Positions 1 to 5,623 of a DNA stretch of 5,623 bases are shown here, piece by piece. Made by a program: the position numbers and the translations under genes. This stretch comes from an uncultured Streptococcus sp. Its GTDB lineage: Bacteria; Bacillota; Bacilli; Lactobacillales; Aerococcaceae. The notes beneath the pieces were generated by a model. That model was not told the DNA's origin. It saw nothing but the letters and a program-made list of their open reading frames with translations, and searched no databases. The stretch spans positions 1 to 5,623 of the forward strand of contig CAJZJY010000080.1 of NCBI GenBank assembly GCA_916050055.1. The letters are read 5' to 3'. Within the stretch, counting starts at the first letter, position 1; each line of letters begins with the position of its first letter.

Positions 1-17
1 CGCTAAAGCTTTTTGGA

Positions 18-40
18 CCCCCGGACAATCCGGGGGTTTT
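18..40 (+). terminator. Rho-independent terminator of an upstream plus-strand gene
   Basis: A perfect 8-bp GC-rich stem (CCCCCGGA at 18-25, TCCGGGGG at 29-36) closes a CAA loop and is followed by TTTT then AATT. The T-run lies on the plus-strand side, so it should end a rightward gene lying left of the window. A TAA at 4-6 could be that gene's stop codon, but its frame cannot be established. Confidence 0.85.
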
Positions 41-49
41 AATTAGACC

Positions 50-80
50 AAAAAATAAGGACTCACACTGTGAGTCCTTA
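50..80 (-). terminator. Rho-independent terminator of the SseB-like gene
   Basis: A perfect 12-bp inverted repeat (TAAGGACTCACA at 56-67, its complement at 69-80, one base between) will fold as a stem with a small loop made from the central bases. Read on the minus strand it is followed by six T's (complement of 50-55). It begins 4 bases after the stop codon of the minus-strand gene at 85-1551, which it should terminate. Together with the hairpin at 18-40 it forms a convergent terminator pair. Confidence 0.88.
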
Positions 81-84
81 TGCA

Positions 85-1551
85 TTATGCGTCTTTTTTG
101 TGCGCTTCTTTAATTTTGTTAAAGATGCTTTCTGTAATATAAGCACCCGCTTCTGGATTTCCTGTTCCGTTGATGATTACATCATGGAGTCCTAGGTTGC
201 CATCGATTGGTTGCATAAGCCCTTGCCACTCTTCGCCGAATTTTTGGCGGAATCGTAGCCAGTCTGTGAAGAACATCAAGGCTTGTTCCTTCTCTCTTCC
301 GTCGACCATCGCTAAATCAAACGTCATTCCTTCTTTGAAACTTGTTACACCATTTTCGTTGGCTTCTGGAATCTCACCATGAGTACGCATTGGAATGATA
401 AAAGTAGACTTCAATAATTCTTGTCCGAAGAAATAGAAGTACATTTCATGCAGGAATTCTTTTTCAGGAGTATCTGGTTTTCCTAATTGACCTAGAAGAA
501 GCATCCAGCGAACCAATCCTGGGTTTTCTACAGGGATGTCGACATCACGCATGCCTTCGTAGTTTGGAAACTCAATCAATCCTTCTGCCGCAATCGCAGT
601 ATATTCAGAAAGGATGCGAACGCCTTGCGCGCCGTCGAGTAATACAACTTCTCTAATGAAGTTTCGAATGCCTTCTTTATCTTCTCCATTGTCGATATAG
701 CGAAGTTCTAAGTCTTCTGTATCTTCATTTTGTTCTTTCAAGTTTTCTTTAAACGCCTTCGTTACGAAATGAACCATTGGCGGTGAAGTGATGTAGTTAT
801 CATTATCTGTTGTCGTTGTTTTTGTAAATAAGTATGGCTCGCCAGTTTTCTTAGAATAAACCGCGTAAATGCCATCTAAAAGGAATAATTTATCGCGAAC
901 CATCGTTACAAGAGTACGAATCTTGTTGAAGTTTTCTTCGCGTGTTTCTTCCGTATCGTTTTCCGCATTCGCGTTGCAATACCATAAAAGAAGTCGCCAA
1001 ATTTCGGCTACGTCAGATACTGTTAAATGCGCGCGGTCCATATCCGTAAGCACGCCACCTTCAACGCCGATAAAGCGTTCGCCTAATGCATTGATGTATG
1101 CAGAGTATAATTGTTTTTCAGTAACACCTTCAGAGTGAAGCACTGTTCCGACATATGGGAAGAATTGTGTCGCATTCTCCACCCATAAAACGGCTTTTTT
1201 ATTTGTTGCTTCCATCACACGATCTTCACCGACTTGAATTCCGTAAACCGCTGTTCTAAACGGTTCATCGTCGTCGCTACCCAATTTTGTAAGGATGACT
1301 TCATCCCCGACTTTCACCGTTCCGTTGACTTGTCCGGCAACGACCATATCTGGTGAGTCTTTTGACACAGAGTATACATATTCAATCCCCACAGTAAACA
1401 CACGTGGTTCTTCCGTTTCTTTCGTTTCTTCCACTTTTTTTGGAGAAGGCTCAACGGCTACTTGCTCTTCCTTTTTTTCTTCTGGTTGAACCGGTTTTTC
1501 TTCTACTTTCGGTTCTTCTTTTTTACGAGAAAATAAATCTTTAAATCCCAT
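85..1551 (-). CDS. SseB-like multidomain protein with EF-Tu domain 2-like barrel
   Basis: This 488-residue protein has no signal peptide or membrane segment and should be cytosolic. Residues 1-9 (MGFKDLFSR) resemble the short amphipathic start seen on some membrane-associated proteins. Residues 10-50 are a Glu/Lys/Pro-rich, probably disordered linker. Residues 52-127 contain a pattern (AGQVNGTVKVGDEVIL, then AVYGIQV and AVLWVENA) like the beta-barrel of EF-Tu domain 2. Residues 218-315 are a mixed alpha/beta segment. Residues 345-480 resemble SseB-type domains: STFIIPM, FDLAMVDGREKEQALMFFTDWLRF, and a C-terminal GLHDVIINGTGNPEAGAYIT resembling the 'LNPGS..G' end of SseB. The start is an ATG with AGGAGG (1559-1564) seven bases upstream. 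It is a monocistronic unit with its own promoter and terminator. Biochemical function is unknown; E. coli SseB is known only for enhanced serine sensitivity. The domain calls are from memory of motif shape, not from a search. Confidence 0.72.
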   Translation of the reverse strand: MGFKDLFSRKKEEPKVEEKPVQPEEKKEEQVAVEPSPKKVEETKETEEPRVFTVGIEYVYSVSKDSPDMVVAGQVNGTVKVGDEVILTKLGSDDDEPFRTAVYGIQVGEDRVMEATNKKAVLWVENATQFFPYVGTVLHSEGVTEKQLYSAYINALGERFIGVEGGVLTDMDRAHLTVSDVAEIWRLLLWYCNANAENDTEETREENFNKIRTLVTMVRDKLFLLDGIYAVYSKKTGEPYLFTKTTTTDNDNYITSPPMVHFVTKAFKENLKEQNEDTEDLELRYIDNGEDKEGIRNFIREVVLLDGAQGVRILSEYTAIAAEGLIEFPNYEGMRDVDIPVENPGLVRWMLLLGQLGKPDTPEKEFLHEMYFYFFGQELLKSTFIIPMRTHGEIPEANENGVTSFKEGMTFDLAMVDGREKEQALMFFTDWLRFRQKFGEEWQGLMQPIDGNLGLHDVIINGTGNPEAGAYITESIFNKIKEAHKKDA

Positions 1552-1580
1552 GGTAAATCCTCCTGGTGGTTAGTAGTTCT

Positions 1581-1611
1581 ATTATAGCATACTTTTACTG
1601 TTTATTTTCAC
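1581..1611 (-). promoter_or_regulatory. Extended -10 promoter for the SseB-like gene
   Basis: On the minus strand a perfect TATAAT (complement of 1581-1586) is preceded by TGC, giving an extended -10 element. The -35 is weak: GTGAAA (1606-1611) at 19-bp spacing or TGAAAA at 18 bp. The -35 region overlaps the last codons of the upstream methyltransferase gene, whose stop is at 1595-1597. No hairpin separates the two genes, so read-through from the methyltransferase transcript may also contribute. Confidence 0.7.
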
Positions 1612-2488
1612 CCTTTTTCACGATGGCCACGACATAGTGCACCGTTACTTGCGAGAGCGGATGAGAGGTGCTATAGGCCTTATCTTCGGCACTTGCTCCC
1701 CAGTATAAAGGCGTCATTTCGAGTAAATAACGATAAGTTTCTTCGGTTAAATCGACCGTGTAACGTACCTCTTCAAACGTGACTTGAGGGCATTCGGACT
1801 GCACGCGTTCTAGAATGTCCGCATTCGAATACGTTTGTTTTTCCGGATTCGAACGGTAGAGCTGTTGGCGTAATTCCGCTAAATAATCGTTGCCAGGAAT
1901 GACTTTCACGAGCGTCCCTCCTGGAGCCAATACGCGCATAAACTCTTGATAGTTCGACGGCGTTAAAATATTTAAAAGCGTCCCACAAGATTCATCTGTA
2001 AATGGCAAGTTCGCCAAGTCTCCTAAGAAGAATAGCGCTTGGTTTCCAAAATGAACTGACGCTTGATGAATGCCTTCTTTAGCGATATCCATTCCGCATA
2101 AAGGTGCCTTCACACGCTTAGACAGCCACGATAAATGACTGCCTTCCCCACATCCGATATCGACAATAAACTTCTCTTCGTCTGCCGAAAGATGCGGTAA
2201 GATGGCCTCTAATAACGGTTCAAAGAACCCACTCTGCGCCAGTTCATAGCGATGATGGAAAAGAGGCGCATCATAATCCGTATTGGCATTTTGCTTCATC
2301 AGATGCAACGTTCCTTTTTTCGAAATATTAAATCGGTGCCCCTTCCCGCAAACGACACTATGATTCTCAGCAGAAACCATCGCATCATGGCAATACGGGC
2401 AACGAAAGGCCTGTAAGTGTTGGTTGATGAAATGCTCGGCCCAATCAATTTTCTTAATGGCCGCATTTGGTACTTCCTGTTTTGTCAT
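1595..2488 (-). CDS. rlmA: 23S rRNA (guanine-N1)-methyltransferase, RlmA family
   Basis: A SAM-dependent methyltransferase of 297 residues. The N-terminus carries the family's zinc-binding module: C30-x2-C33, then C47-x3-H51 within the stretch CGKGHRF. The Rossmann SAM site DIGCGEG is at 110-116, followed by MDIAKEGI (motif II region), LGDLANLPF, and LTPSNYQEFMRVLAPGGTLVKVIP, which is typical of the RlmA/TlrB group; the tail has the LLEMTPLYW motif. Family members methylate N1 of G745 (Gram-negative RlmA-I) or G748 (Gram-positive RlmA-II/TlrB) in helix 35 of 23S rRNA, near the macrolide-binding exit tunnel; the Gram-positive host favours G748, by inference. I chose the ATG at 2488 because AAAGAG lies 8 bases upstream; an in-frame GTG at 2497 would add three residues but sits almost on top of that site. 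Length is normal and all visible motifs are intact. Confidence 0.88.
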   Translation of the reverse strand: MTKQEVPNAAIKKIDWAEHFINQHLQAFRCPYCHDAMVSAENHSVVCGKGHRFNISKKGTLHLMKQNANTDYDAPLFHHRYELAQSGFFEPLLEAILPHLSADEEKFIVDIGCGEGSHLSWLSKRVKAPLCGMDIAKEGIHQASVHFGNQALFFLGDLANLPFTDESCGTLLNILTPSNYQEFMRVLAPGGTLVKVIPGNDYLAELRQQLYRSNPEKQTYSNADILERVQSECPQVTFEEVRYTVDLTEETYRYLLEMTPLYWGASAEDKAYSTSHPLSQVTVHYVVAIVKKGENKQ

Positions 2489-2513
2489 TCGATACACTCT
2501 TTCTCGTTTTCTC

Positions 2514-2553
2514 TGTTTCAGTATAGCACATTCGCAACCAAATGCTGGAAACA
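2514..2553. repeat. Imperfect inverted repeat over the rlmA promoter
   Basis: TGTTTCAG at 2514-2521 pairs with CTGGAAACA at 2545-2553 with one bulged base. Inside it, CATT (2529-2532) can pair with AATG (2541-2544). It overlaps the proposed -10 and -35 of rlmA and lies just upstream of the plus-strand promoter. It could be an operator or chance symmetry; it matches no regulator site that I recognise. Confidence 0.25.
2520..2548 (-). promoter_or_regulatory. Putative extended -10 promoter for rlmA
   Basis: On the minus strand TATACT (complement of 2520-2525) is preceded by TGC. The hexamer at 17-bp spacing (CCAGCA, complement of 2543-2548) is a poor -35, so this would rely on the extended -10. 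The distance to the ATG at 2488 is about 30 bases, giving a short leader. Confidence 0.6.
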
Positions 2554-2560
2554 GTCTATT

Positions 2561-2588
2561 TTGAGAATTTTTAAGAGAGTGCTACAAT
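2561..2588 (+). promoter_or_regulatory. Promoter for the COG0523 GTPase gene
   Basis: TTGAGA (2561-2566) and TACAAT (2583-2588) are spaced by 16 bp, and the -10 is preceded by TGC, again an extended -10. The leader to the ATG is about 35 bases and includes AAGGAG (2618-2623) seven bases before the start. No Zur-type or AdcR-type palindrome is visible around it. Confidence 0.72.
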
Positions 2589-2630
2589 AAATTTACTTGA
2601 AGAAAATGGAAAAGGTGAAGGAGAAGAATT

Positions 2631-3740
2631 ATGACACAAAAAATTCCAGTTACAATCGTCAGCGGCTTCCTTGGCGCTGGGAAAACGACTTTAATCAACA
2701 AAGTTTTAAAAGAAAAACACGGCGAACATATCGCTGTTGTCATTAACGAATTCGGCGAAATCGGTGTAGACCATCAATTCGTGCTTGACGTTGAAGAAGA
2801 AATTTATCAAATGGATAACGGCTGCCTCTGCTGTACCCTTCGTACAGACATTGCCGATATGTTGAAATCCATCTTAATGGTGAAAGAACAAAACGGTATT
2901 CGTGTGGACCGAGTGTTATTCGAGACAACAGGTCTTGCTGATCCAGCACCAATCGCACAAACATTTATTAACGTGCCATTCTTAAACGAGCACTTTATCT
3001 TAGATGCGGTATTAACGGTTGTGGATTCTAAAAACTTCCTATACCAAACAGCGCATCAACCTGAACCAGCAAAACAAGTTGGTTTCGCAGATAAAATTTT
3101 CATGTCAAAACATAGCTTAGTAGACGAAACGATTTACGCAAAAGTGATTAACGAAGTTCGTAGCATCAATGCCTTTGCAGAAATCCAAGACCTTGACGCA
3201 CGTCCTGTTCATATGAGCGACATGTTCGGACTTGAATTGTTCTACGCATCAGAGAAGAAAATCTTAGAAATGCAAGAACACGCCGAAGAAGAATATTGCG
3301 AAGAATGTGGCCATACACATGCCCACGGTGACCACGATCACGAGCATCACCATCATGATCACGACCACCACGATCACGACCATGAGCATGAACATCATGA
3401 CCATGACCACGAACATCATCATCACCATAGTCATAGCCACCATAGCGGTATTAACTCATTCGTTATCGAGACTGATAAACCTTTAGTTCTCGCTAACATT
3501 AACGAGTGGTTGAACGAACTTGTCTATATTTACGGGCCAGAATTATACCGTTACAAAGGAATCTTGAACGTGGAAGGATTAGATTACCAAATCATCTTCC
3601 AAGGGGTTCAAATGAGCTTTGATATCTCAAGAGGTCGCGATTGGAATGATACAAAACGCGGCTCAACATTGGTCTTCATCGGAAAGAACCTTCCAGAAAA
3701 CCAATTACGCGAAAGCTTTATTGCTTGTACTGAAAAATAA
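2631..3740 (+). CDS. COG0523/CobW-family GTPase with histidine-rich metal-binding insert
   Basis: A 369-residue G3E-family GTPase, the group of CobW, YjiA, YeiR and ZNG1/ZagA that delivers metal (often zinc) to client proteins. Visible motifs are Walker A GFLGAGKTT (12-20), NEFGEIGVD (39-47), the family metal site C65-L-C67-C68, and ETTGLADP (98-105). The base-recognition motif, usually NKxD or T/SKTD, reads S159-K-H-S162, so the guanine-reading aspartate appears to be missing. After a CxxC pair (C223, C226), residues 228-271 hold 27 histidines mixed with Asp and Glu. The CobW C-terminal domain follows (about 274-366). A strong AAGGAG site supports the ATG start. It is the first gene rightward from its own promoter, divergent from rlmA. 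The metal and client cannot be read from sequence; zinc is the best guess from the family. Cobalt for cobalamin is less likely, as no cob genes are nearby. Confidence 0.88.
   Translation: MTQKIPVTIVSGFLGAGKTTLINKVLKEKHGEHIAVVINEFGEIGVDHQFVLDVEEEIYQMDNGCLCCTLRTDIADMLKSILMVKEQNGIRVDRVLFETTGLADPAPIAQTFINVPFLNEHFILDAVLTVVDSKNFLYQTAHQPEPAKQVGFADKIFMSKHSLVDETIYAKVINEVRSINAFAEIQDLDARPVHMSDMFGLELFYASEKKILEMQEHAEEEYCEECGHTHAHGDHDHEHHHHDHDHHDHDHEHEHHDHDHEHHHHHSHSHHSGINSFVIETDKPLVLANINEWLNELVYIYGPELYRYKGILNVEGLDYQIIFQGVQMSFDISRGRDWNDTKRGSTLVFIGKNLPENQLRESFIACTEK
3312..3443 (+). repeat. Histidine-codon-rich low-complexity tract inside the GTPase gene
   Basis: This stretch encodes 44 residues, 27 of them His, mostly as H-D and H-E alternations and short His runs. 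CAT and CAC are freely mixed, as are GAC and GAT, so it is not a clean tandem repeat. It fits a selected metal-binding or metal-storage loop, as found in many COG0523 proteins between the GTPase and C-terminal domains. Confidence 0.85.
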
Positions 3741-3752
3741 ATCTAAAAAATT

Positions 3753-3784
3753 ACAGCTGGACCATTGTGCCCAGCTGTCTTTTT
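3753..3784 (+). terminator. Terminator or attenuator hairpin between the GTPase and phosphoesterase genes
   Basis: An 8-bp perfect stem (ACAGCTGG at 3753-3760, CCAGCTGT at 3771-3778) closes a 10-base loop and is followed by CTTTTT. It starts 12 bases after the GTPase stop codon and ends 8 bases before the ribosome binding site of the next gene. An A-run at 3745-3750 could let it work on the minus strand too. It should cut transcription from the GTPase promoter at least in part. Confidence 0.75.
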
Positions 3785-3792
3785 ACACGGAT

Positions 3793-3800
3793 GGAGGTGA
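3793..3800 (+). promoter_or_regulatory. Ribosome binding site that fixes the TTG start
   Basis: GGAGGTGA is a near-perfect anti-Shine-Dalgarno match, with seven bases between GGAGG and the TTG at 3805. No ATG or GTG sits at a suitable distance in frame, and the residues following TTG (KKSLALSALLAG) are a typical signal or anchor N-terminus. This decides the start. Confidence 0.88.
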
Positions 3801-3804
3801 AACC

Positions 3805-5163
3805 TTGAAAAAATCATTAGCACTCTCTGCCCTGCTTGCAGGAATCGGAGTGCTCCTTGGATTGCTGTGGATTTTTTATCCTAAAAATACCGCCACGACG
3901 CCAAAAGAGCTCTCTTCAACCGATGAGATTTGGGTCATCACCGACCCACACTATTTGAGTCCCGAACTGCATGACCAAGATGTAGCCTTTCAGAAAATGC
4001 AAAACACCGCTGCTGGAAAAGACCTCGTCTACAGCAAGGAACGAATGGAAGCTTTAGTGGCGCAAGTGGAAAGCGAACGCCCAAAAGTACTAATCGTGAG
4101 CGGAGACATGACGTTTAATGGTGAGTATCAAAGTTTCATCGAGTTGGCCGAGTTCTTCAAACGCATCGAAGCGCTAGGAACGACCGTCCTCGTGGAACCA
4201 GGAAACCACGATATTGCGGATGGCTGGGCTAGAAAGTTTCAAGGCAATGAGAACTATAAGATTAAACAAATGACAGCGGCGGATTTTCCAAAAGTCTTTG
4301 CCGAATATGGCTACTCGGAAGCATCCTCCAGAGATACGCACTCATTGAGCTATATGGCCAAACCCTTTACCAAGCTGTGGTTTTTAATGATTGATAGTAA
4401 TATTTACGAGCGAAACGGCCAAGGAAAAGGCGCTCCAAAAACGGGCGGAGTGATTCCTAAAGAAACGCTGGAATGGATTGACAAGGAGTTAGCAGCGGCA
4501 CATTCTGCAGGCGTTCAAGTCATTCCCGTGATGCATCATAATCTGCTAGCGCATCATGAATTTAATCCGGACGGGTTCGTGGTCGATAACGCATCGGACT
4601 TGAAGGCAATTTTTAATAAATATGACAATGTGACGCTTGGCTTCTCGGGGCATATTCATACACAACAGATTGCGACAGAAAAGCTATCTGCGGATCGTTC
4701 CTTTACGGAAATCGTCAATGGAGCATTCTCCGTTTATCCGTCTACCATCGGCAAATTAACGATGAGTCCTCATGAATATCATTACAAGCAAACGGCGTTA
4801 AAAGCAGACGAATGGGCAGCTCAATCGGGACAAACGAATCCGGACTTGTTGCATCATAAAGACTATATGAAACAGGTCTTCGATGACGCAACACGCATCA
4901 TGACGCATCAATCTTTATCGGATGAAGCGTGGTATACCAAAGAAGCAGGCGATGAACTCAGTGCTGTTTTAGCTCCTCTCAATCTAGCTTATTTCTCTGG
5001 AGATAAAATTCCTGAAAGTTTTATTTCCGATACTGTTCTTACGTCTAAAGCGTATCAACAACTTCAAACAAATAGCGCATCGAACTTCTTACTAAACTAC
5101 ATCGATATGGTCATCAAAGAAACCACTCATGCCAACAATCAAGAAATCACTATCCCATACTAA
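3805..5163 (+). CDS. Membrane-anchored extracellular metallophosphoesterase
   Basis: A 452-residue calcineurin-like phosphoesterase starting at TTG. Residues 2-25 (two Lys, then a Leu/Ala/Gly core ending in LLWIFY) form one hydrophobic segment, so the enzyme should be exported and probably stays tethered; there is no lipobox cysteine and no LPxTG sorting motif. The catalytic set is complete: D47-x-H49, G100-D101 with N105 (GDMTFNG), G133-N-H-D136, H244-H245-N, and G282-H-I-H285. These residues bind two metal ions. A C-terminal helical region of about 120 residues follows (about 330-452). The overall plan resembles class III cyclic-nucleotide phosphodiesterase-like proteins such as listerial Lmo2642, recalled from memory. 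The true substrate (cyclic nucleotide, nucleotide or other phosphoester) is not shown. It lies behind a terminator hairpin after the GTPase gene, so its transcription is either partial read-through or from an unseen promoter inside the GTPase 3' end. Confidence 0.87.
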   Translation: MKKSLALSALLAGIGVLLGLLWIFYPKNTATTPKELSSTDEIWVITDPHYLSPELHDQDVAFQKMQNTAAGKDLVYSKERMEALVAQVESERPKVLIVSGDMTFNGEYQSFIELAEFFKRIEALGTTVLVEPGNHDIADGWARKFQGNENYKIKQMTAADFPKVFAEYGYSEASSRDTHSLSYMAKPFTKLWFLMIDSNIYERNGQGKGAPKTGGVIPKETLEWIDKELAAAHSAGVQVIPVMHHNLLAHHEFNPDGFVVDNASDLKAIFNKYDNVTLGFSGHIHTQQIATEKLSADRSFTEIVNGAFSVYPSTIGKLTMSPHEYHYKQTALKADEWAAQSGQTNPDLLHHKDYMKQVFDDATRIMTHQSLSDEAWYTKEAGDELSAVLAPLNLAYFSGDKIPESFISDTVLTSKAYQQLQTNSASNFLLNYIDMVIKETTHANNQEITIPY

Positions 5164-5192
5164 AAAGGTCGTCCTACTCGGACGACCTTTTT
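5162..5192. terminator. Bidirectional Rho-independent terminator
   Basis: A 13-bp perfect stem (AAAAAGGTCGTCC at 5162-5174, complement at 5180-5192) surrounds a TACTC loop. With five A's on the left and five T's on the right it can act on both strands. It overlaps the stop codon of the phosphoesterase gene and ends 12 bases from the stop of the convergent acetyltransferase gene, so it serves both. Confidence 0.92.
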
Positions 5193-5203
5193 CGTTTCCT
5201 ATT

Positions 5204-5623
5204 TTATTTTCCAAGTTCATCCAATAGCTCTTGGTGTTTTTGTCTCCATTCAGCCTTCTCTTCTTCGGTAATTTCACGAAGAACGCGGCATGGATTGCCA
5301 ACCGCAATCACATTACTTGGAATATCTTTTGTGACCACAGAGCCAGACCCGATGACAGTATTATCGCCAATCGTCACTCCTGGATTCACCGTCACGTTGG
5401 CCCCAAGCCATACGCTATTGCCAATCGTAATCGGTATGCCAAATTCTGGACCCGCATTGCGCGTTTCGGCATCAGTTGGATGTCCTGGCGTCACAAGCGA
5501 TACATGCGGCCCGAACATGCAGTTATTCCCAATCGTAATCGGAGCTACATCTAATAATGTACAGTCAAAATTCGCATAGAAGCCTTCGCCAATCGTTGTA
5601 TGAACTCCGTAGTCCACATAGAC
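5204..5623 (-). CDS. Hexapeptide-repeat O-acetyltransferase, maltose/galactoside type (partial, N-terminus off window)
   Basis: The C-terminal 139 residues of a left-handed beta-helix acetyltransferase are visible, and the frame stays open to the right edge. The sequence begins VYVDYGVHTTIGEGFYANFDC, which corresponds to the middle of maltose (Maa) and galactoside (LacA) acetyltransferases, so roughly 50-60 residues are missing. A GTG at 5617 is therefore internal and not the start. Hexapeptide turns are clear: ITIGNN, ITIGNSVWLGANVTV, VTIGDNTVIGSGSVVT. The segment LVTPGHPTDAETRNAG carries the family's catalytic histidine (codon at 5480-5482), and AVGNPCRVLREI is the usual end of the helix, before a short charged C-terminal helix. 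Family members use acetyl-CoA to acetylate sugar hydroxyls and work as trimers. The natural acceptor cannot be told from sequence; annotation as maltose acetyltransferase would be by family only. Confidence 0.88.
   Translation of the reverse strand, partial: VYVDYGVHTTIGEGFYANFDCTLLDVAPITIGNNCMFGPHVSLVTPGHPTDAETRNAGPEFGIPITIGNSVWLGANVTVNPGVTIGDNTVIGSGSVVTKDIPSNVIAVGNPCRVLREITEEEKAEWRQKHQELLDELGK

Noticed and set aside
50..80. Long palindrome considered as an operator or transposon end
   Set aside because: It lies 4 bases past a stop codon and is followed by six T's on the same strand, so a terminator explains it fully.
170..1489. Plus-strand open frames opposite the SseB-like gene
   Set aside because: No ribosome binding sites or recognisable protein features; low-complexity Ser/Thr-rich translations are typical of antisense to a Glu/Lys-rich gene.
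2489..2497. GTG at 2497 as the rlmA start
   Set aside because: The only Shine-Dalgarno-like bases (AAAGAG) overlap or abut this codon but are well placed for the ATG at 2488. The difference is three residues, so it is not excluded.
1773..2964. Minus-strand open frames of about 70 codons at 1773-1988 and 2743-2964
   Set aside because: The first lies in another frame of rlmA and the second is antisense to the GTPase core motifs; neither has a start signal.
3312..3443. Histidine tract considered as a CRISPR-like or microsatellite array
   Set aside because: There is no fixed repeat-spacer unit, codons vary, and the frame is open and flanked by GTPase domains.
3619..3804. In-frame upstream ATG that would lengthen the phosphoesterase by 62 residues
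   Set aside because: The extension overlaps the GTPase gene out of frame, spans a terminator hairpin, has no good ribosome binding site and would bury the hydrophobic anchor; TTG at 3805 has GGAGGTGA at ideal spacing.
5421..5542. A 14-base direct repeat, CCAATCGTAATCGG, at 5421-5434 and 5529-5542
   Set aside because: Both copies encode the same hexapeptide turn (P-ITIGN) of the acetyltransferase beta-helix, so this is coding repetition and not an attachment site or mobile-element end.
5231..5579. Plus-strand open frames of about 95-107 codons opposite the acetyltransferase
   Set aside because: They are antisense to a clear conserved family, have no ribosome binding site, and their translations mirror the hexapeptide repeats.

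Overview
The window looks like chromosome of a low-to-moderate GC Firmicute, most likely a member of the Lactobacillales. The reasons are the strong AGGAGG-type ribosome binding sites, extended -10 (TGC-TATAAT-like) promoters, tight Rho-independent terminators, and protein types common in that order. The exact genus cannot be read from the sequence; a Carnobacteriaceae-like host is a guess.

Layout, left to right. Bases 1-80 hold two back-to-back terminators: one ends an unseen plus-strand gene to the left, the other ends the first minus-strand gene. Bases 85-1551 (minus) encode a 488-residue cytosolic protein with a charged N-terminal linker, an EF-Tu-domain-2-like barrel and SseB-like C-terminal sequence. 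Bases 1595-2488 (minus) encode an RlmA-type 23S rRNA guanine-N1 methyltransferase. A divergent promoter region of about 140 bp follows. On the plus strand, 2631-3740 encodes a COG0523/CobW-family metallochaperone GTPase with a large histidine-rich insert. After a terminator hairpin, 3805-5163 encodes a membrane-anchored, outward-facing metallophosphoesterase that starts at TTG. A bidirectional terminator then separates it from a convergent minus-strand hexapeptide-repeat O-acetyltransferase (5204 to the right edge, N-terminus missing).

The genes do not form one obvious pathway. A loose link through metals can be suggested: the methyltransferase has a zinc finger, the GTPase is a metal-handling protein, and the phosphoesterase is a two-metal enzyme. 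This is inference, and no recognised zinc operator (Zur or AdcR type) was found. Most of the window is ordinary chromosomal housekeeping or accessory sequence, with no mobile element, CRISPR array, RNA gene or clear new system. The points most worth a second look are the GTPase's altered base-recognition motif (SKHS in place of NKxD/TKTD), the terminator placed directly in front of the phosphoesterase ribosome binding site, and the unusual domain make-up of the SseB-like protein.
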